Below are positions 53,023-60,266 of a DNA stretch of 60,266 bases, in pieces. The stretch is from Bacteriovoracaceae bacterium (lineage in GTDB: Bacteria; Bdellovibrionota; Bacteriovoracia; Bacteriovoracales; Bacteriovoracaceae), in NCBI GenBank assembly GCA_947446575.1, contig CANFHC010000018.1, positions 1-60,266 of the forward strand. Direction: 5' to 3'. The position numbers and the translations under genes were made by a program. The notes under the pieces are model-generated. The model was given only the letters and a program-made list of their open reading frames with translations. It did not search any database and was not told where the DNA came from. Numbering within the stretch: the stretch's first letter is position 1; every line of letters begins with the position of its first letter.

Positions 53023-53556
53023 TCAAAAAACCCAAACGAGCATTCCGCAAAGAAGACCTAAAATTGATCCTGCAATGAGATCACTTAAGTAGTGAACGCC
53101 TAAATACAATCTTGAGAAAATAACGAGTAGCGCCCAACATCCAACAAATGAAGCATAAGGATGATGCAAAATAAAAAGACCTGAAAAAAATGCACTTGTA
53201 GAAGCTGCATGCAAAGAAGGAAACGAGTCATCGATTGGTGAATGTGTCAGTGCTTTAAAATTAGCGATTATCTGATAAGGCCTTTTTCTTCTTACGCATT
53301 TTTTGATTATTTTACCAAAGAACCAAGCTAAGAGCGGACAAAATAGTGCCCATAAAATTTGAGTTTGTTTAAAAAATATTTCTGTATAACTTAAAATCAA
53401 AACATTTAAAATTATTGCATAAATACTCCAGGCATATCCTCTGGCAGATTCAGTGAAAATTTTAAACAATAAAACCAAAGGTCCAATTCGCCATGAAGTT
53501 ACTGCAAAGATAATTTTTTGATCTTGCAGATCTATTTGCTTAAATATTTTTTTCAT
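53023..53556 (-). CDS. PAP2-family membrane phosphatase
   Basis: 177 aa with about five TM helices. The three phosphatase motifs are present: K-x6-R-P as K-K-C-V-R-R-K-R-P (about 87-95), P-S-L-H-A (variant of PSGH, about 113-117), and S-R-L-Y-L-G-V-H-Y-L-S-D (about 146-157). It would dephosphorylate lipid phosphates such as undecaprenyl or phosphatidylglycerol phosphate at the outer face. It overlaps the upstream gene by one base. Confidence 0.92.
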   Translation of the reverse strand: MKKIFKQIDLQDQKIIFAVTSWRIGPLVLLFKIFTESARGYAWSIYAIILNVLILSYTEIFFKQTQILWALFCPLLAWFFGKIIKKCVRRKRPYQIIANFKALTHSPIDDSFPSLHAASTSAFFSGLFILHHPYASFVGCWALLVIFSRLYLGVHYLSDLIAGSILGLLCGMLVWVF

Positions 53557-54074
53557 TAGTAAAAGTTGCCACCTCTGTGTTTGATTAGCAAATGTTTTAG
53601 CTTAACTTTCAATAGACCGCTGGATATCCAGAAGTGGGAACTTTTTACTCTCACTAATAAATTGTCCTTCCATAACTTCCAGCGTGGATACCAAAAAGCA
53701 AATTTCTTTATTTTCATTAAAGTGGGAAGATTGAGCTCAAAGAGGCGAGCAAAAAATGCAGTTCCAAAGAGTTTAGAAACAATGATAACTAAAAAACCTG
53801 AGAGCATATGACCTTGTTCAAAAAGATAGAGCCCAAAAAGTTTTACGGGAATTAAAAATGAAAGTGGAAGGACTAAGATTATTAAAGCTCCCCAAGCTGG
53901 CAGATGAGTCATTCTTTCTTCGAGTCGCTTCCATATTGCCAGTTTGTTTAGTCTATCAAATTGCGCTGCTAAAGGCGCCCATCCCCATTCTTCAAATATG
54001 AGCAAAAAGGCAAATGGGTAAAGTAATAAATACGTCCAAAATTTTTTGCTCTTTAATTTTTTTATTTTCAACAT
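53556..54074 (-). CDS. Inner-membrane protein of unknown function
   Basis: About 172 aa from the ATG at 54074 (MLKIKKLKS); a TTG ten codons upstream is also possible and neither has a strong RBS. Basic ends surround three hydrophobic segments (about 14-32, 60-80, 86-110). A W-G-W-A-P-L motif lies just after the first. A very basic C-terminal tail follows. No family recognised. It overlaps the PAP2 gene by one base, so the pair is probably functionally linked. Confidence 0.6.
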   Translation of the reverse strand: MLKIKKLKSKKFWTYLLLYPFAFLLIFEEWGWAPLAAQFDRLNKLAIWKRLEERMTHLPAWGALIILVLPLSFLIPVKLFGLYLFEQGHMLSGFLVIIVSKLFGTAFFARLFELNLPTLMKIKKFAFWYPRWKLWKDNLLVRVKSSHFWISSGLLKVKLKHLLIKHRGGNFY

Positions 54075-54427
54075 CAAATAATTATTTTGCAAATTAAGGA
54101 CCAATTAAGTTTGCTTTTAAGATCTGACCAGCAAAAATGTTCATACATGCTAACATCAGGCTGCCCAGATTGAATTACTGCGCACTAGGCTTGCCGATTT
54201 AATCGTAAGTGAAATTTATATATTTTATTTTTATGCTTAGATTATAAAAAACAAATAATATGAAAGAAGATGAATTGGTAAAGGAGCACACCTTCGTTAA
54301 GGAAGTTCGGCAAGATTATCGCCCCATTTTTCGGGATAAAAAATTTGCGAGACTTTAATTCATGACTGGAATTCGTTCGACTTAAAAAACTAGATAAAAA
54401 GATTTATAGCAAATCCTTAAAATAAAA
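54075..54427 (-). other. Intergenic stretch, no firm gene
   Basis: AT-rich non-coding DNA. A 33-codon plus-strand frame (54260-54358) exists but has no RBS, so I do not call it. Confidence 0.4.
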
Positions 54428-54448
54428 AAGGGCCCCATAAGGGCCCTT
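54420..54448 (-). terminator. Intrinsic terminator of the Ala/Lys-rich protein gene
   Basis: On the minus strand AAGGGCCC and GGGCCCTT (54428-54448) pair around a five-base loop, followed by a T run (A run 54424-54429 on the plus strand). Confidence 0.85.
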
Positions 54449-54475
54449 CTTTATAATATCATCTAAAAATAATAA

Positions 54476-54763
54476 TTATTTTTTAGCTGTTTCAGTAGCT
54501 GGAGCAGTAGTAGCTGCAGCGTTTACAACTTCTTTAGCGTCTTTTTTAGCAGCTTTTGCGTGTTTTTTAGCTTTTTTAGCTGGAACAACAGCAGCAGCGT
54601 CAGTAGTTGGAGCAACTTCTGTAGTTGTAGCAGTTTTAGCTTCTACAGCTTTAGTTTCTACAGCTTTAGCTTCTACAGCTTTAGCAGCTTTAACTTCTTT
54701 TTTGTCATTAGCAAAAGAAACAACTGAAGTAAGAGCAAGAGCGATTACGATAAGAGATTTCAT
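54476..54763 (-). CDS. Secreted Ala/Lys/Thr/Val-rich repeat protein
   Basis: 95 aa. A clear signal peptide (1-18, cleavage S-F-A-N). The mature part is low-complexity, with KAVEAK/KAVETK/KAVEAK repeats (about 28-43), a TTTEVAPTTDAAAVVPA linker, and a basic K-K-A-K-K-H-A-K-A-A-K-K stretch (about 63-74). It has no cysteines or hydrophobic core. It could coat DNA or envelope polymers, but no function is known. AGGAACT precedes the ATG and it is probably highly expressed, given the strong terminator and regular codons. Confidence 0.75.
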   Translation of the reverse strand: MKSLIVIALALTSVVSFANDKKEVKAAKAVEAKAVETKAVEAKTATTTEVAPTTDAAAVVPAKKAKKHAKAAKKDAKEVVNAAATTAPATETAKK

Positions 54764-54989
54764 GAGGAACTCCTTTAGTTAATACTTAAAGCAAGATATT
54801 TTGCTTAAAAAGTAGATTTTTTAATTTTTATGAAATCTACTCTTTTTTCTTATAACGACAAATCAAAAATTGCATAATATATAATTTTTTTATGGTCTAT
54901 AGCAGTATGTAATGATATTGCAATCTTTTTTCTAAAGTAAATTTACTTATTAGGCGATAGTTTTGAAAAAAACCACTCTTCTAAACCAA

Positions 54990-55257
54990 TCAAAAAATTA
55001 GAAAATACCATAAAGCTAGTTCCAATACAGCTGACAGCGCGGACCAGCCAAGCTATGGAATCGTAGACTTAGGTCATACAATTGCCTTCCCATCAAAAAA
55101 AAAGATAAATTTATTGAAGAGCATAAAAAATTAGGAACACTGCCAACAAACGATCGAAAGGCATATTATCCATTTAGTAGGAGCATTCTTTGCATATTAG
55201 AGTGCGATGCTCAAACGAATCTTATTCAATTTATTCTTAGGTTATTCGGTTCACTCT
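54990..55257 (+). pseudogene. Probable frameshifted gene remnant upstream of the MipA-like gene
   Basis: One frame (about 54990-55104) reads T-N-Q-K-I-R-K-Y-H-K-A-S-S ... G-I-V-D-L-G-H-T-I-A-F-P-S-K-K-K. After a nine-A run near 55096-55104 the sense continues in another frame as D-K-F-I-E-E-H-K-K-L-G-T-L-P-T-N-D-R-K-A-Y-Y-P-F-S, running into the next gene's start. It looks like a decayed gene broken at a homopolymer; family unknown. Confidence 0.35.
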
Positions 55258-56376
55258 AGTGCAGAGATCGTTCCACTGTTAAAAGTTCCTTTACATGACG
55301 GTACTTTTTACACCTATTCAGCCAATCTCAAAAAGCATTGCTCATTTACAGGCGTCACTGAAATCATTGCTCCTGAAATAAATATTAAAAGTAAAAAAAA
55401 GTTAACCGACAAAATAAATCTTTTACAAATGAAATTGAATTTTGAAATAAAAAAAATTAAAATTTCTAATGATCTCATTTTACTAACTTTAAATGGATCT
55501 AATAATATTAATTTCGAATTTTCCTTCAATCCAAAAACATGCAAACTTGAAAAAAAAATTCATCTAGATGACGATGTAATCTCTATTGATGAATTAAAAA
55601 TTGAATACAGCAATGCTTTACAGACTCCAGTTGTAAAAAAAATAATCATAAAAAACAATGATGAAAACAAAAATCGAACACTTTACCCGTGGGCGCTTCA
55701 TGGACAAATTTCTACTTATGAATTTAACATAGGTCCGGCAGTGAGCATACGGAGCAATATTAGAAAAAACTCACATGAAGAATTTGAAAAAAATAATCCA
55801 GTGATAGAGCCAATACCTGCTTTCTTATTTCGATATGGACCTTTTTTTCTCAATAAAGATGGATTGGGTTCATTATTATACCATCATGAGGATTTGACTA
55901 TTTTAGGTATAGCCCTGCTTGAAGGTGAACCCTATAGTTCAACAGGAATAACAGACAGAGAAAAAGGATATTTTCTTGGAGGAATTCTAAAATACAACTC
56001 TTTCCAAATTCTCTATTACAACGATTTTTTCACAGAAAAAGGCTACAATATAAAAACGAGTTTCGTACCAGAATATTTCGTCAAAATCGATTGGAAATTA
56101 AATCCACAATTTTTTATTCAATATTGGGATAACAAATATGTTGATTATTATTTCGGCGTGAATGCCAATGAAATGGGAAGCGGTATGCGAAAATATAGCG
56201 GGAAACATACTTTTAATTATGGAGTACTTTTGGAAACCACTCACTATGTAGAGAATTGGACATTTCTTATGTCTTTTGGAACAAAGCTCTACGGCCATGA
56301 AGTTTTCTCTTCTCCCACCGTCACAAAACAAAATGAATTACGATTTATTGGCAGCATTCTCTATAAGTTTTTTTAA
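55207..56376 (+). CDS. Outer-membrane protein, MipA/OmpV-like C-terminal domain
   Basis: 389 aa. A signal peptide (about 1-20) is followed by a non-barrel N-terminal part of about 130 residues. From about 165 a barrel region matches the MipA/OmpV pattern: F-N-I-G-P-A-V-S-I-R, F-L-F-R-Y-G-P-F-F-L-N-K-D-G-L-G, then Y-Y-F-G-V-N and the terminal Y-K-F-F. MipA scaffolds murein synthases in E. coli; others are porins. The N-terminal extension is not part of the usual family. No strong RBS is visible. Confidence 0.65.
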   Translation: MLKRILFNLFLGYSVHSSAEIVPLLKVPLHDGTFYTYSANLKKHCSFTGVTEIIAPEINIKSKKKLTDKINLLQMKLNFEIKKIKISNDLILLTLNGSNNINFEFSFNPKTCKLEKKIHLDDDVISIDELKIEYSNALQTPVVKKIIIKNNDENKNRTLYPWALHGQISTYEFNIGPAVSIRSNIRKNSHEEFEKNNPVIEPIPAFLFRYGPFFLNKDGLGSLLYHHEDLTILGIALLEGEPYSSTGITDREKGYFLGGILKYNSFQILYYNDFFTEKGYNIKTSFVPEYFVKIDWKLNPQFFIQYWDNKYVDYYFGVNANEMGSGMRKYSGKHTFNYGVLLETTHYVENWTFLMSFGTKLYGHEVFSSPTVTKQNELRFIGSILYKFF

Positions 56377-56545
56377 TCGTTTTAGAATTGTCTTATATTT
56401 TTCGATCATTTTCAAAAAGGTAATTTTCAAGAAAACAATATTTATCAGAGACAATAATGGAAGTAAAAACAGTAGTGAGAAAATAATTTTACATTAGATA
56501 TTACAAGGGCGTGCATACATGTGCGCCCAAACTTTTACTCTTGAA

Positions 56546-57352
56546 CTAGATCATTCCAAAACTTATAGATCTCATAGAAATTGAAGCATTATGAATACCT
56601 TCATATTCAAATCGCATTTTTTCATCTTCGTAAGCGGCGCCTAATATATATAAGATTGGATAATAATGATCGGGACTCGGTATACTTAATTTTCCTGCTT
56701 GCGACTTTGTTGCATCATTGACGAGTGCTTTAAAATCTCGGGCAAGAAGTTTTTCTTTCATCCACAAATCGCACTCAACAGCCCAATCGTGAGGTTTTGC
56801 GTTCCTATCCCAATCTATCGTACGTAAATTATGTACTAAATTACCACTCCCAATAATCAATACATCTTCATCTCTCAAAAACTTTAAAGCTTCTCCAAGT
56901 CTAAAATGATATTCACCAGGCTGTTCCATATAAATACTTAATTGCAGTACTGGAATATTTGCTTCTGGGTAAATATGTTTTAGCACTGACCAAGTGCCGT
57001 GATCATATCCCCACATCTCATTGTCCGCTTGTATTTGGGGAGATTTAATTACAGATTGAATACGTTCGGCCAAAGCAATATCCCCATTTGCCGGATATTG
57101 AACATCAAATAGCTCCTTGGGAAATCCATAGAAATCATGAATAGTCCGGGGATTTTTAGTGTGGGTTATCCAAGTTCCTTCGCTCATCCAGTGGGCCGAT
57201 ATGCAAAGAATGCTCTTTGGTGTGGGAATTTTTTTTCCTATGATTGAGAGCATTTCAGTGTAATCACTTTTTTCAATCGCGTTCATAGGAGAGCCGTGAC
57301 CAAAGAAGAAAATAGGCATTCTTTTTTTAGTAAAGGGTAAATTTAAATTCAC
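56546..57352 (-). CDS. ygiD: LigB-family extradiol dioxygenase, YgiD-like
   Basis: 268 aa, normal for the family. The Fe/Zn-binding pattern is visible: F-F-G-H-G-S-P-M-N-A (about 16-25), I-S-A-H-W-M (about 51-56), and the later G-S-G-N-L-V-H-N-L (about 166-174). YgiD is a zinc-dependent DOPA 4,5-extradiol-type dioxygenase of uncertain physiological substrate. It lies 27 bases downstream of a small secreted-protein gene and is probably co-transcribed with it. Confidence 0.88.
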   Translation of the reverse strand: MNLNLPFTKKRMPIFFFGHGSPMNAIEKSDYTEMLSIIGKKIPTPKSILCISAHWMSEGTWITHTKNPRTIHDFYGFPKELFDVQYPANGDIALAERIQSVIKSPQIQADNEMWGYDHGTWSVLKHIYPEANIPVLQLSIYMEQPGEYHFRLGEALKFLRDEDVLIIGSGNLVHNLRTIDWDRNAKPHDWAVECDLWMKEKLLARDFKALVNDATKSQAGKLSIPSPDHYYPILYILGAAYEDEKMRFEYEGIHNASISMRSISFGMI

Positions 57353-57379
57353 TGTTAACTCCCCTTTTGAACTAATGAG

Positions 57380-57970
57380 TTAATAAATCTCAGCTCTAGA
57401 AGCTGTGAGACCAGAAATCATACTTTGATTAAATTCAATTTCCAAATTAGAAGCAATTGTGACTACTCCGTTCACTGAATTTTCTTGAACTTCAAATTGA
57501 TAAATAATATTGTTTCCAGATTCTTTACTTGGTTTTCCTTTTAATCTTTTAACGAGATCTGGCGACATTCCCAAGCTTAAACCATTTATCGCCAACTTTG
57601 TTTTGATGAGTGAAGTTTTTTCACAAAACTTTGATAAACGGTAAGGACTTTGAGATCCTTTAATCGCGATCGCTGTAATCGTTTTTTTATCACTTCCCTT
57701 CTCCTTTGATTCGAAGCTAAGCGTAATACCATTAGAAGCCTTATAACAAAGAAATGAGAGAACATCTCCTTGATCACCTTCGTGATATATTTCTTTGCTC
57801 TTAAATTTTGTCATGACATCGGTTAAAGTTGATTTGCCAATAACAAGCCCCAAGACACTTAACTCACTGTCCGGTTGTTTCTTAGCGATCATAGTCGAAG
57901 TCTCTGCAAACAAAACTTTGGGATAGAAATTGATAATAATGAATGAAATCAAACTGAAAATTTTAAGCAT
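57380..57970 (-). CDS. Small secreted protein with two similar halves
   Basis: 196 aa. A signal peptide (about 1-22, ends L-F-A-E). The mature part contains two related segments: V-L-G-L-V-I-G-K-S-T-L-T-D-V (about 38-51) and I-N-G-L-S-L-G-M-S-P-D-L-V-K (about 127-140), each followed by a K-G-like strand. This recalls tandem repeats of a G-x-S-x-x-x-V-x-x-x-x-G type domain. No family assigned. Confidence 0.72.
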   Translation of the reverse strand: MLKIFSLISFIIINFYPKVLFAETSTMIAKKQPDSELSVLGLVIGKSTLTDVMTKFKSKEIYHEGDQGDVLSFLCYKASNGITLSFESKEKGSDKKTITAIAIKGSQSPYRLSKFCEKTSLIKTKLAINGLSLGMSPDLVKRLKGKPSKESGNNIIYQFEVQENSVNGVVTIASNLEIEFNQSMISGLTASRAEIY

Positions 57971-58291
57971 TCTTTCCTCGATTTTTACAAAAAGCTTTTT
58001 TCATTGCCAATGTGAAAGTTTATCACGCGGAGTTTTACTACTGAAATTAAATTTTATTAAAGATTTCATTTTAAATAAAAAGTTAATAAGTTCAACCTCT
58101 CAACTTTTGAAAGGTAAATTTTTTTAAAAATTTTGGGAATTTTTTAAATCTAGAAAAATGGTGGACTCGTCCTACATTTTTTAATAACTACAACTTAATT
58201 CAATTTCATTTGCAAACTAGGGCGCTCCAGTCATTTTAGGTCATTTATTAGTTTATGGCCTTGTTAAAATAATCAAACACCAAGCTGCCGT
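57971..58291 (-). other. Intergenic stretch
   Basis: About 320 bases, AT-rich, without a supported gene. It marks the change from core genes to the mobile-element-associated right end. Confidence 0.4.
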
Positions 58292-58582
58292 TTACACCAT
58301 TATAATTTCAGGCAAAGAATAATAAGCCCCAATAAAAAGCGGCCCTTCATCATCCAATTTCCATATTAAAACTTTCCCTTCATGAAAAGGATGCCAATAG
58401 CGATCCTCATCAAAAATATTTTTTATGTTTTTTCCAATTCCAGTATTTTGCTCAATTAATTTGCAAACTCTGAGTGCATCTTCAATCACCTTCTTCCCTG
58501 AACTAGGGAACCCAGTAAAGACAGATGCGTTTAAAGCTATACCTTCTAATAATTGCCAACCGTCTTCTGTCCATCTTGCCAC
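58292..58582 (-). CDS. Possible toxin partner of the adjacent antitoxin-like gene
   Basis: 96 aa from a GTG with GGAAGG seven bases upstream. It overlaps the end of the upstream gene by 37 bases, so the two are co-translated. The sequence is compact and mixed (W-T-E-D-G-W-Q-L-L-E-G ... Y-W-H-P-F-H-E-G-K-V-L-I-W-K-L-D-D-E-G). I recognise no toxin family. Size, overlap, operon order and the operator upstream are those of a type II toxin-antitoxin pair. Confidence 0.5.
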   Translation of the reverse strand: MARWTEDGWQLLEGIALNASVFTGFPSSGKKVIEDALRVCKLIEQNTGIGKNIKNIFDEDRYWHPFHEGKVLIWKLDDEGPLFIGAYYSLPEIIMV

Positions 58583-58872
58583 TTACGACCTTCCTCTGAT
58601 TCTTCAGTTGCTTTCATTGCTTTTGAAAGTTTGTCCTCGAATGCTTTCAAACGCTCTTCAACATCAACTGTTTTTTCATCTTTCTTTCCAGCTCTTTTGA
58701 GTAATTCATTTTTGCAGCTTAAAAGATTGAGAAAAAATTCTTGTGAAATAATCACTTTGATATCTGAGCCTTTGGAAACAACTTGAACAACTTCATCTCC
58801 CTTTACATCAATGGCGCTAGGCCCTTTTTCTCTTAGGCTCTTAAAGTTAATCGTTTCTTTTAGATTCATCAT
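58546..58872 (-). CDS. Phd/YefM-like antitoxin candidate
   Basis: 108 aa. The N-terminal 50 residues match a prevent-host-death-type fold: L-K-E-T-I-N-F-K-S-L-R-E-K-G-P-S-A-I-D-V then V-V-Q-V-V-S-K-G-S-D-I-K-V-I-I-S-Q-E-F-F-L-N-L-L. The C-terminal half is charged and probably disordered until toxin bound. It lies first in the pair and is preceded by symmetric operators overlapping its promoter, as in self-repressing antitoxins. The family call is by pattern only. Confidence 0.55.
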   Translation of the reverse strand: MMNLKETINFKSLREKGPSAIDVKGDEVVQVVSKGSDIKVIISQEFFLNLLSCKNELLKRAGKKDEKTVDVEERLKAFEDKLSKAMKATEESEEGRKWQDGQKTVGNY

Positions 58873-58888
58873 AAATTTCTACCTTGTT

Positions 58889-58942
58889 AAGTGACATATA
58901 GAGTATACCAAAGCACCACTTAAATGTCACTTAGATGTCACC
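58889..58942 (-). promoter_or_regulatory. Promoter and operators of the toxin-antitoxin-like pair
   Basis: GTGACA (58930-58925), a 17-base spacer and TATACT (58907-58902) make a near-consensus minus-strand promoter. AAGTGACAT (58889-58897) and its inverse ATGTCACTT (58924-58932) flank the core promoter, with a further direct half-site ATGTCACC (58935-58942). The site symmetry suits an autoregulating antitoxin dimer. Confidence 0.72.
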
Positions 58943-58971
58943 AACCCGTACAACTATACAATTTTACAAAG

Positions 58972-59000
58972 GCAAGCCTAGGTAATTACCCTAGGCTTGC
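58972..59000. terminator. Perfect 11-bp inverted repeat
   Basis: GCAAGCCTAGG (58972-58982), seven-base loop, CCTAGGCTTGC (58990-59000). It stands just after the integrase-fragment stop and before the TA promoter. The T run is weak, so it may be a terminator or a recombination-site relic. Confidence 0.6.
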
Positions 59001-59016
59001 TCTGATTATCGTATCT

Positions 59017-59307
59017 TTAGGCATTTTCATTCTCTAGCACTTTAGTCATCACTCTAAAGTTATCAGTAACCCCTTTCACGTCTATTCCGGCCATACGGAT
59101 ATAGATCTGAAAAGTCTTAAAATCTGCCCAGCCTCCCATCTTCATCACTTGAGTGGGCTCTGCTCCAGATGCCAGAACATGAGTCGCAAAACAGGCCTTG
59201 GGCGCATGAAAGTTAGCATATTTTTTAATTCCGAAACTTCTTAAAAAAGTTCTTAGAATTTTGACGGCTATTCCATGCTCCCAACACGACAACACTAGAA
59301 TAACCAA
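59017..59307 (-). pseudogene. C-terminal fragment of a tyrosine recombinase (integrase)
   Basis: 96 codons remain of a protein normally three to four times longer. The C-terminal catalytic half is recognisable: F-H-A-P-K-A-C-F-A-T-H-V-L, then V-M-K-M-G-G-W-A-D-F-K-T-F and the nucleophile region I-Y-I-R-M-A-G-I-D. The usual H-x-L-R before A-C-F-A-T reads H-A-P-K, so the catalytic arginine is lost. With the missing N-terminal half this must be a dead remnant. Confidence 0.75.
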
Positions 59308-59584
59308 TTTATCATTGACTCTAATTTCTTCTGCATTTGCAAATACTTTTTCGGTTTATCGTTTTGATGATGTTGACACTATAATGGCCAACGGAAAAAC
59401 TATTTTAGTTGAAGATCTTCGAGATGGCTTCACTGCTGTTAAGGGCGTTCAAGTTAATGAAGAATCCGTCACTATATCAAGTGAATCAAAGGCCCTTATT
59501 CTTTTAAGAAATTCTGCTCCAAAAAAAGTTATTCGGCATATCCAAAATGGGTGCAAAGCTCGGTGGGGATATGGACGGGGCTGA
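59308..59584 (+). pseudogene. Secreted-protein gene fragment, start lost
   Basis: An open frame reads T-N-L-S-L-T-L-I-S-S-A-F-A-N-T-F-S-V-Y-R-F, the C-terminal half of a signal peptide with cleavage at A-F-A-N, then a mature region G-K-T-I-L-V-E-D-L-R-D-G-F. There is no start codon at the right place because the opposite-strand integrase fragment abuts it. The end is also disrupted (R-W-G-Y-G-R-G). A mosaic of broken genes. Confidence 0.5.
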
Positions 59585-59651
59585 GTTTTTAGCTTTTATT
59601 TCTAAACTAGTTACTGCCTACAATAATTTAAAAATGAAATTTTGGGTATGA
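59547..59651 (+). pseudogene. Short gene fragment
   Basis: A 34-codon frame, MGAKLGGDMDGAEFLAFISKL..., has a protein-like composition but no RBS and overlaps the end of the previous fragment. It could be the tail of another disrupted gene. Confidence 0.3.
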
Positions 59652-59658
59652 GACCAAT

Positions 59659-59690
59659 TGTGTAGTGTTTAACAAAAAACTTTCCTCTTT
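59659..59690 (+). mobile_element. Possible left end of the IS element
   Basis: The stretch TGTGTAGTGTTTAACAAAA begins with TG, as many IS ends do, and lies about 90 bases before the transposase start. The right end is outside the window, so the inverted repeat cannot be confirmed. Confidence 0.3.
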
Positions 59691-59747
59691 TATATAGTGA
59701 TCACTTAATTCTAATGCCTCTTTTCATATAACAAAAGAGGAGGGATT

Positions 59748-60266
59748 ATGTCGGACATTTTTACCAGAAAAAAGTACAACAAACAGAAAAGAACATTCAC
59801 GGTTGATGACAAAGTCGCCATCGTTAAAGAGTTTCTTGAATCAGGCCTAACTGCTAAAAAGTTTGCACCGATTTATGACATTAGAATGGAAACGCTTGCG
59901 AGGTGGAAGCGTGAAGTTTTAGATAATAGGCCGATGAGCAAACCCACTACGAAACGTGGAGGACCTTATAAACTTCAAGAAAGGTTGAATGCGGTTGAAG
60001 CTTACATAAAAAGTGGAATGTCTCAGAGAAACTTTTCTAAAACCTGGGGCATCGCTGAAGTTACGTTAGGACGCTGGCATTCGCTCTATCAAAAGCATGG
60101 ACCTAAAGGACTTGAAGGCAGTATTTTTCAAGATACGTTTAGAAAGTACAAAGCACGCCATCATAAAAAAATATCAGAGAAGCTTGAAGAAGTTATCATC
60201 AAAACAAAAACTAAAAATCCGACCTTTGGACTCCGAAAAGTTAAGAACTTTTTAAATCGATTTGAA
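59748..60266 (+). CDS. IS-element transposase, N-terminal part (3' end outside the window)
   Basis: 173 codons open to the window edge, with AGGAGGGA before the ATG. Two helix-turn-helix domains in tandem are visible: F-T-V-D-D-K-V-A-I-V-K-E-F-L-E-S-G-L-T (about 18-36) with L-A-R-W-K-R, and Y-K-L-Q-E-R-L-N-A-V (about 76-85) with L-G-R-W-H-S-L-Y. Then N-P-T-F-G-L-R-K-V leads toward a DDE/rve core. This layout fits IS3/IS481-like transposases made as one frame, but the catalytic domain is not in the window. Confidence 0.82.
   Translation, partial: MSDIFTRKKYNKQKRTFTVDDKVAIVKEFLESGLTAKKFAPIYDIRMETLARWKREVLDNRPMSKPTTKRGGPYKLQERLNAVEAYIKSGMSQRNFSKTWGIAEVTLGRWHSLYQKHGPKGLEGSIFQDTFRKYKARHHKKISEKLEEVIIKTKTKNPTFGLRKVKNFLNRFE

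Noticed and set aside
54260-54358. A 32-residue plus-strand ORF starting MKEDELVKEH
   Set aside because: Charged and gene-like, but there is no Shine-Dalgarno or promoter and no neighbour to support it.

Overview
The window is AT-rich bacterial chromosome, densely coded on both strands. It most resembles a Bdellovibrionota member, probably of the Bacteriovorax/Peredibacter group. The clues are a bacterial histone-fold protein, a CFI-box C-terminal protein, many small secreted proteins and lipoproteins, outer-membrane c-type haem proteins, and an integrase fragment of a type I associate with this phylum. This assignment is inferred from protein character alone. I saw no rRNA, tRNA, CRISPR array or replication origin.

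Layout. 1-3969: a partial secreted protein, then a tight four-gene operon for an outer-membrane CxxCH beta-barrel, a TPR/barrel protein, a YceI protein and a CxxCH lipoprotein. 3964-9690: M48 protease, triple YbjQ protein, thioredoxin, a sparse 0.9 kb stretch with a small ORF and hairpin RNA, and a haem-type chemoreceptor. 9744-16904: dienelactone hydrolase and the 2-oxoglutarate dehydrogenase genes (sucA, sucB, lpd) with a methyltransferase between sucB and lpd. 17044-27000: housekeeping genes (YchJ, DinG-type helicase with exonuclease, BolA, monothiol glutaredoxin, response regulator, class IV aminotransferase, rpsD). 27022-33169: nadD with a zinc-finger/histone-fold gene, a PBP4-type peptidase, DedA and small secreted proteins. 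33184-37614: a tripartite drug-efflux operon with its own TetR gene and a clear operator/promoter. 37766-41819: small proteins, a zinc-type CDF exporter, glutaminase and MscS.

41924-51318 looks like a stress-response region: universal stress protein, PilZ/pseudo-receiver protein, secreted nuclease, hydrophilic small proteins, a pair of cyclic-nucleotide-fold proteins, an NhaR-like regulator, and a BON / glycine-zipper / CPA2-antiporter operon. 51575-53015 holds mgtE behind a leader with a 19-codon acidic-proline peptide (MDEDP...) and an RBS-masking hairpin. I regard this as the best candidate for an undescribed regulatory system: a Mg2+-sensing leader peptide similar in concept to enterobacterial MgtL. 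From about 53 kb to the end the content becomes accessory: PAP2, MipA-like and YgiD-like genes, a toxin-antitoxin-like pair with symmetric operators, a decayed tyrosine recombinase, gene fragments, and an IS transposase running off the right edge.

The other strongest signals are the zinc-finger/histone fusion and the DinG protein that keeps both an N-terminal DEDDh exonuclease and the four Fe-S cysteines.
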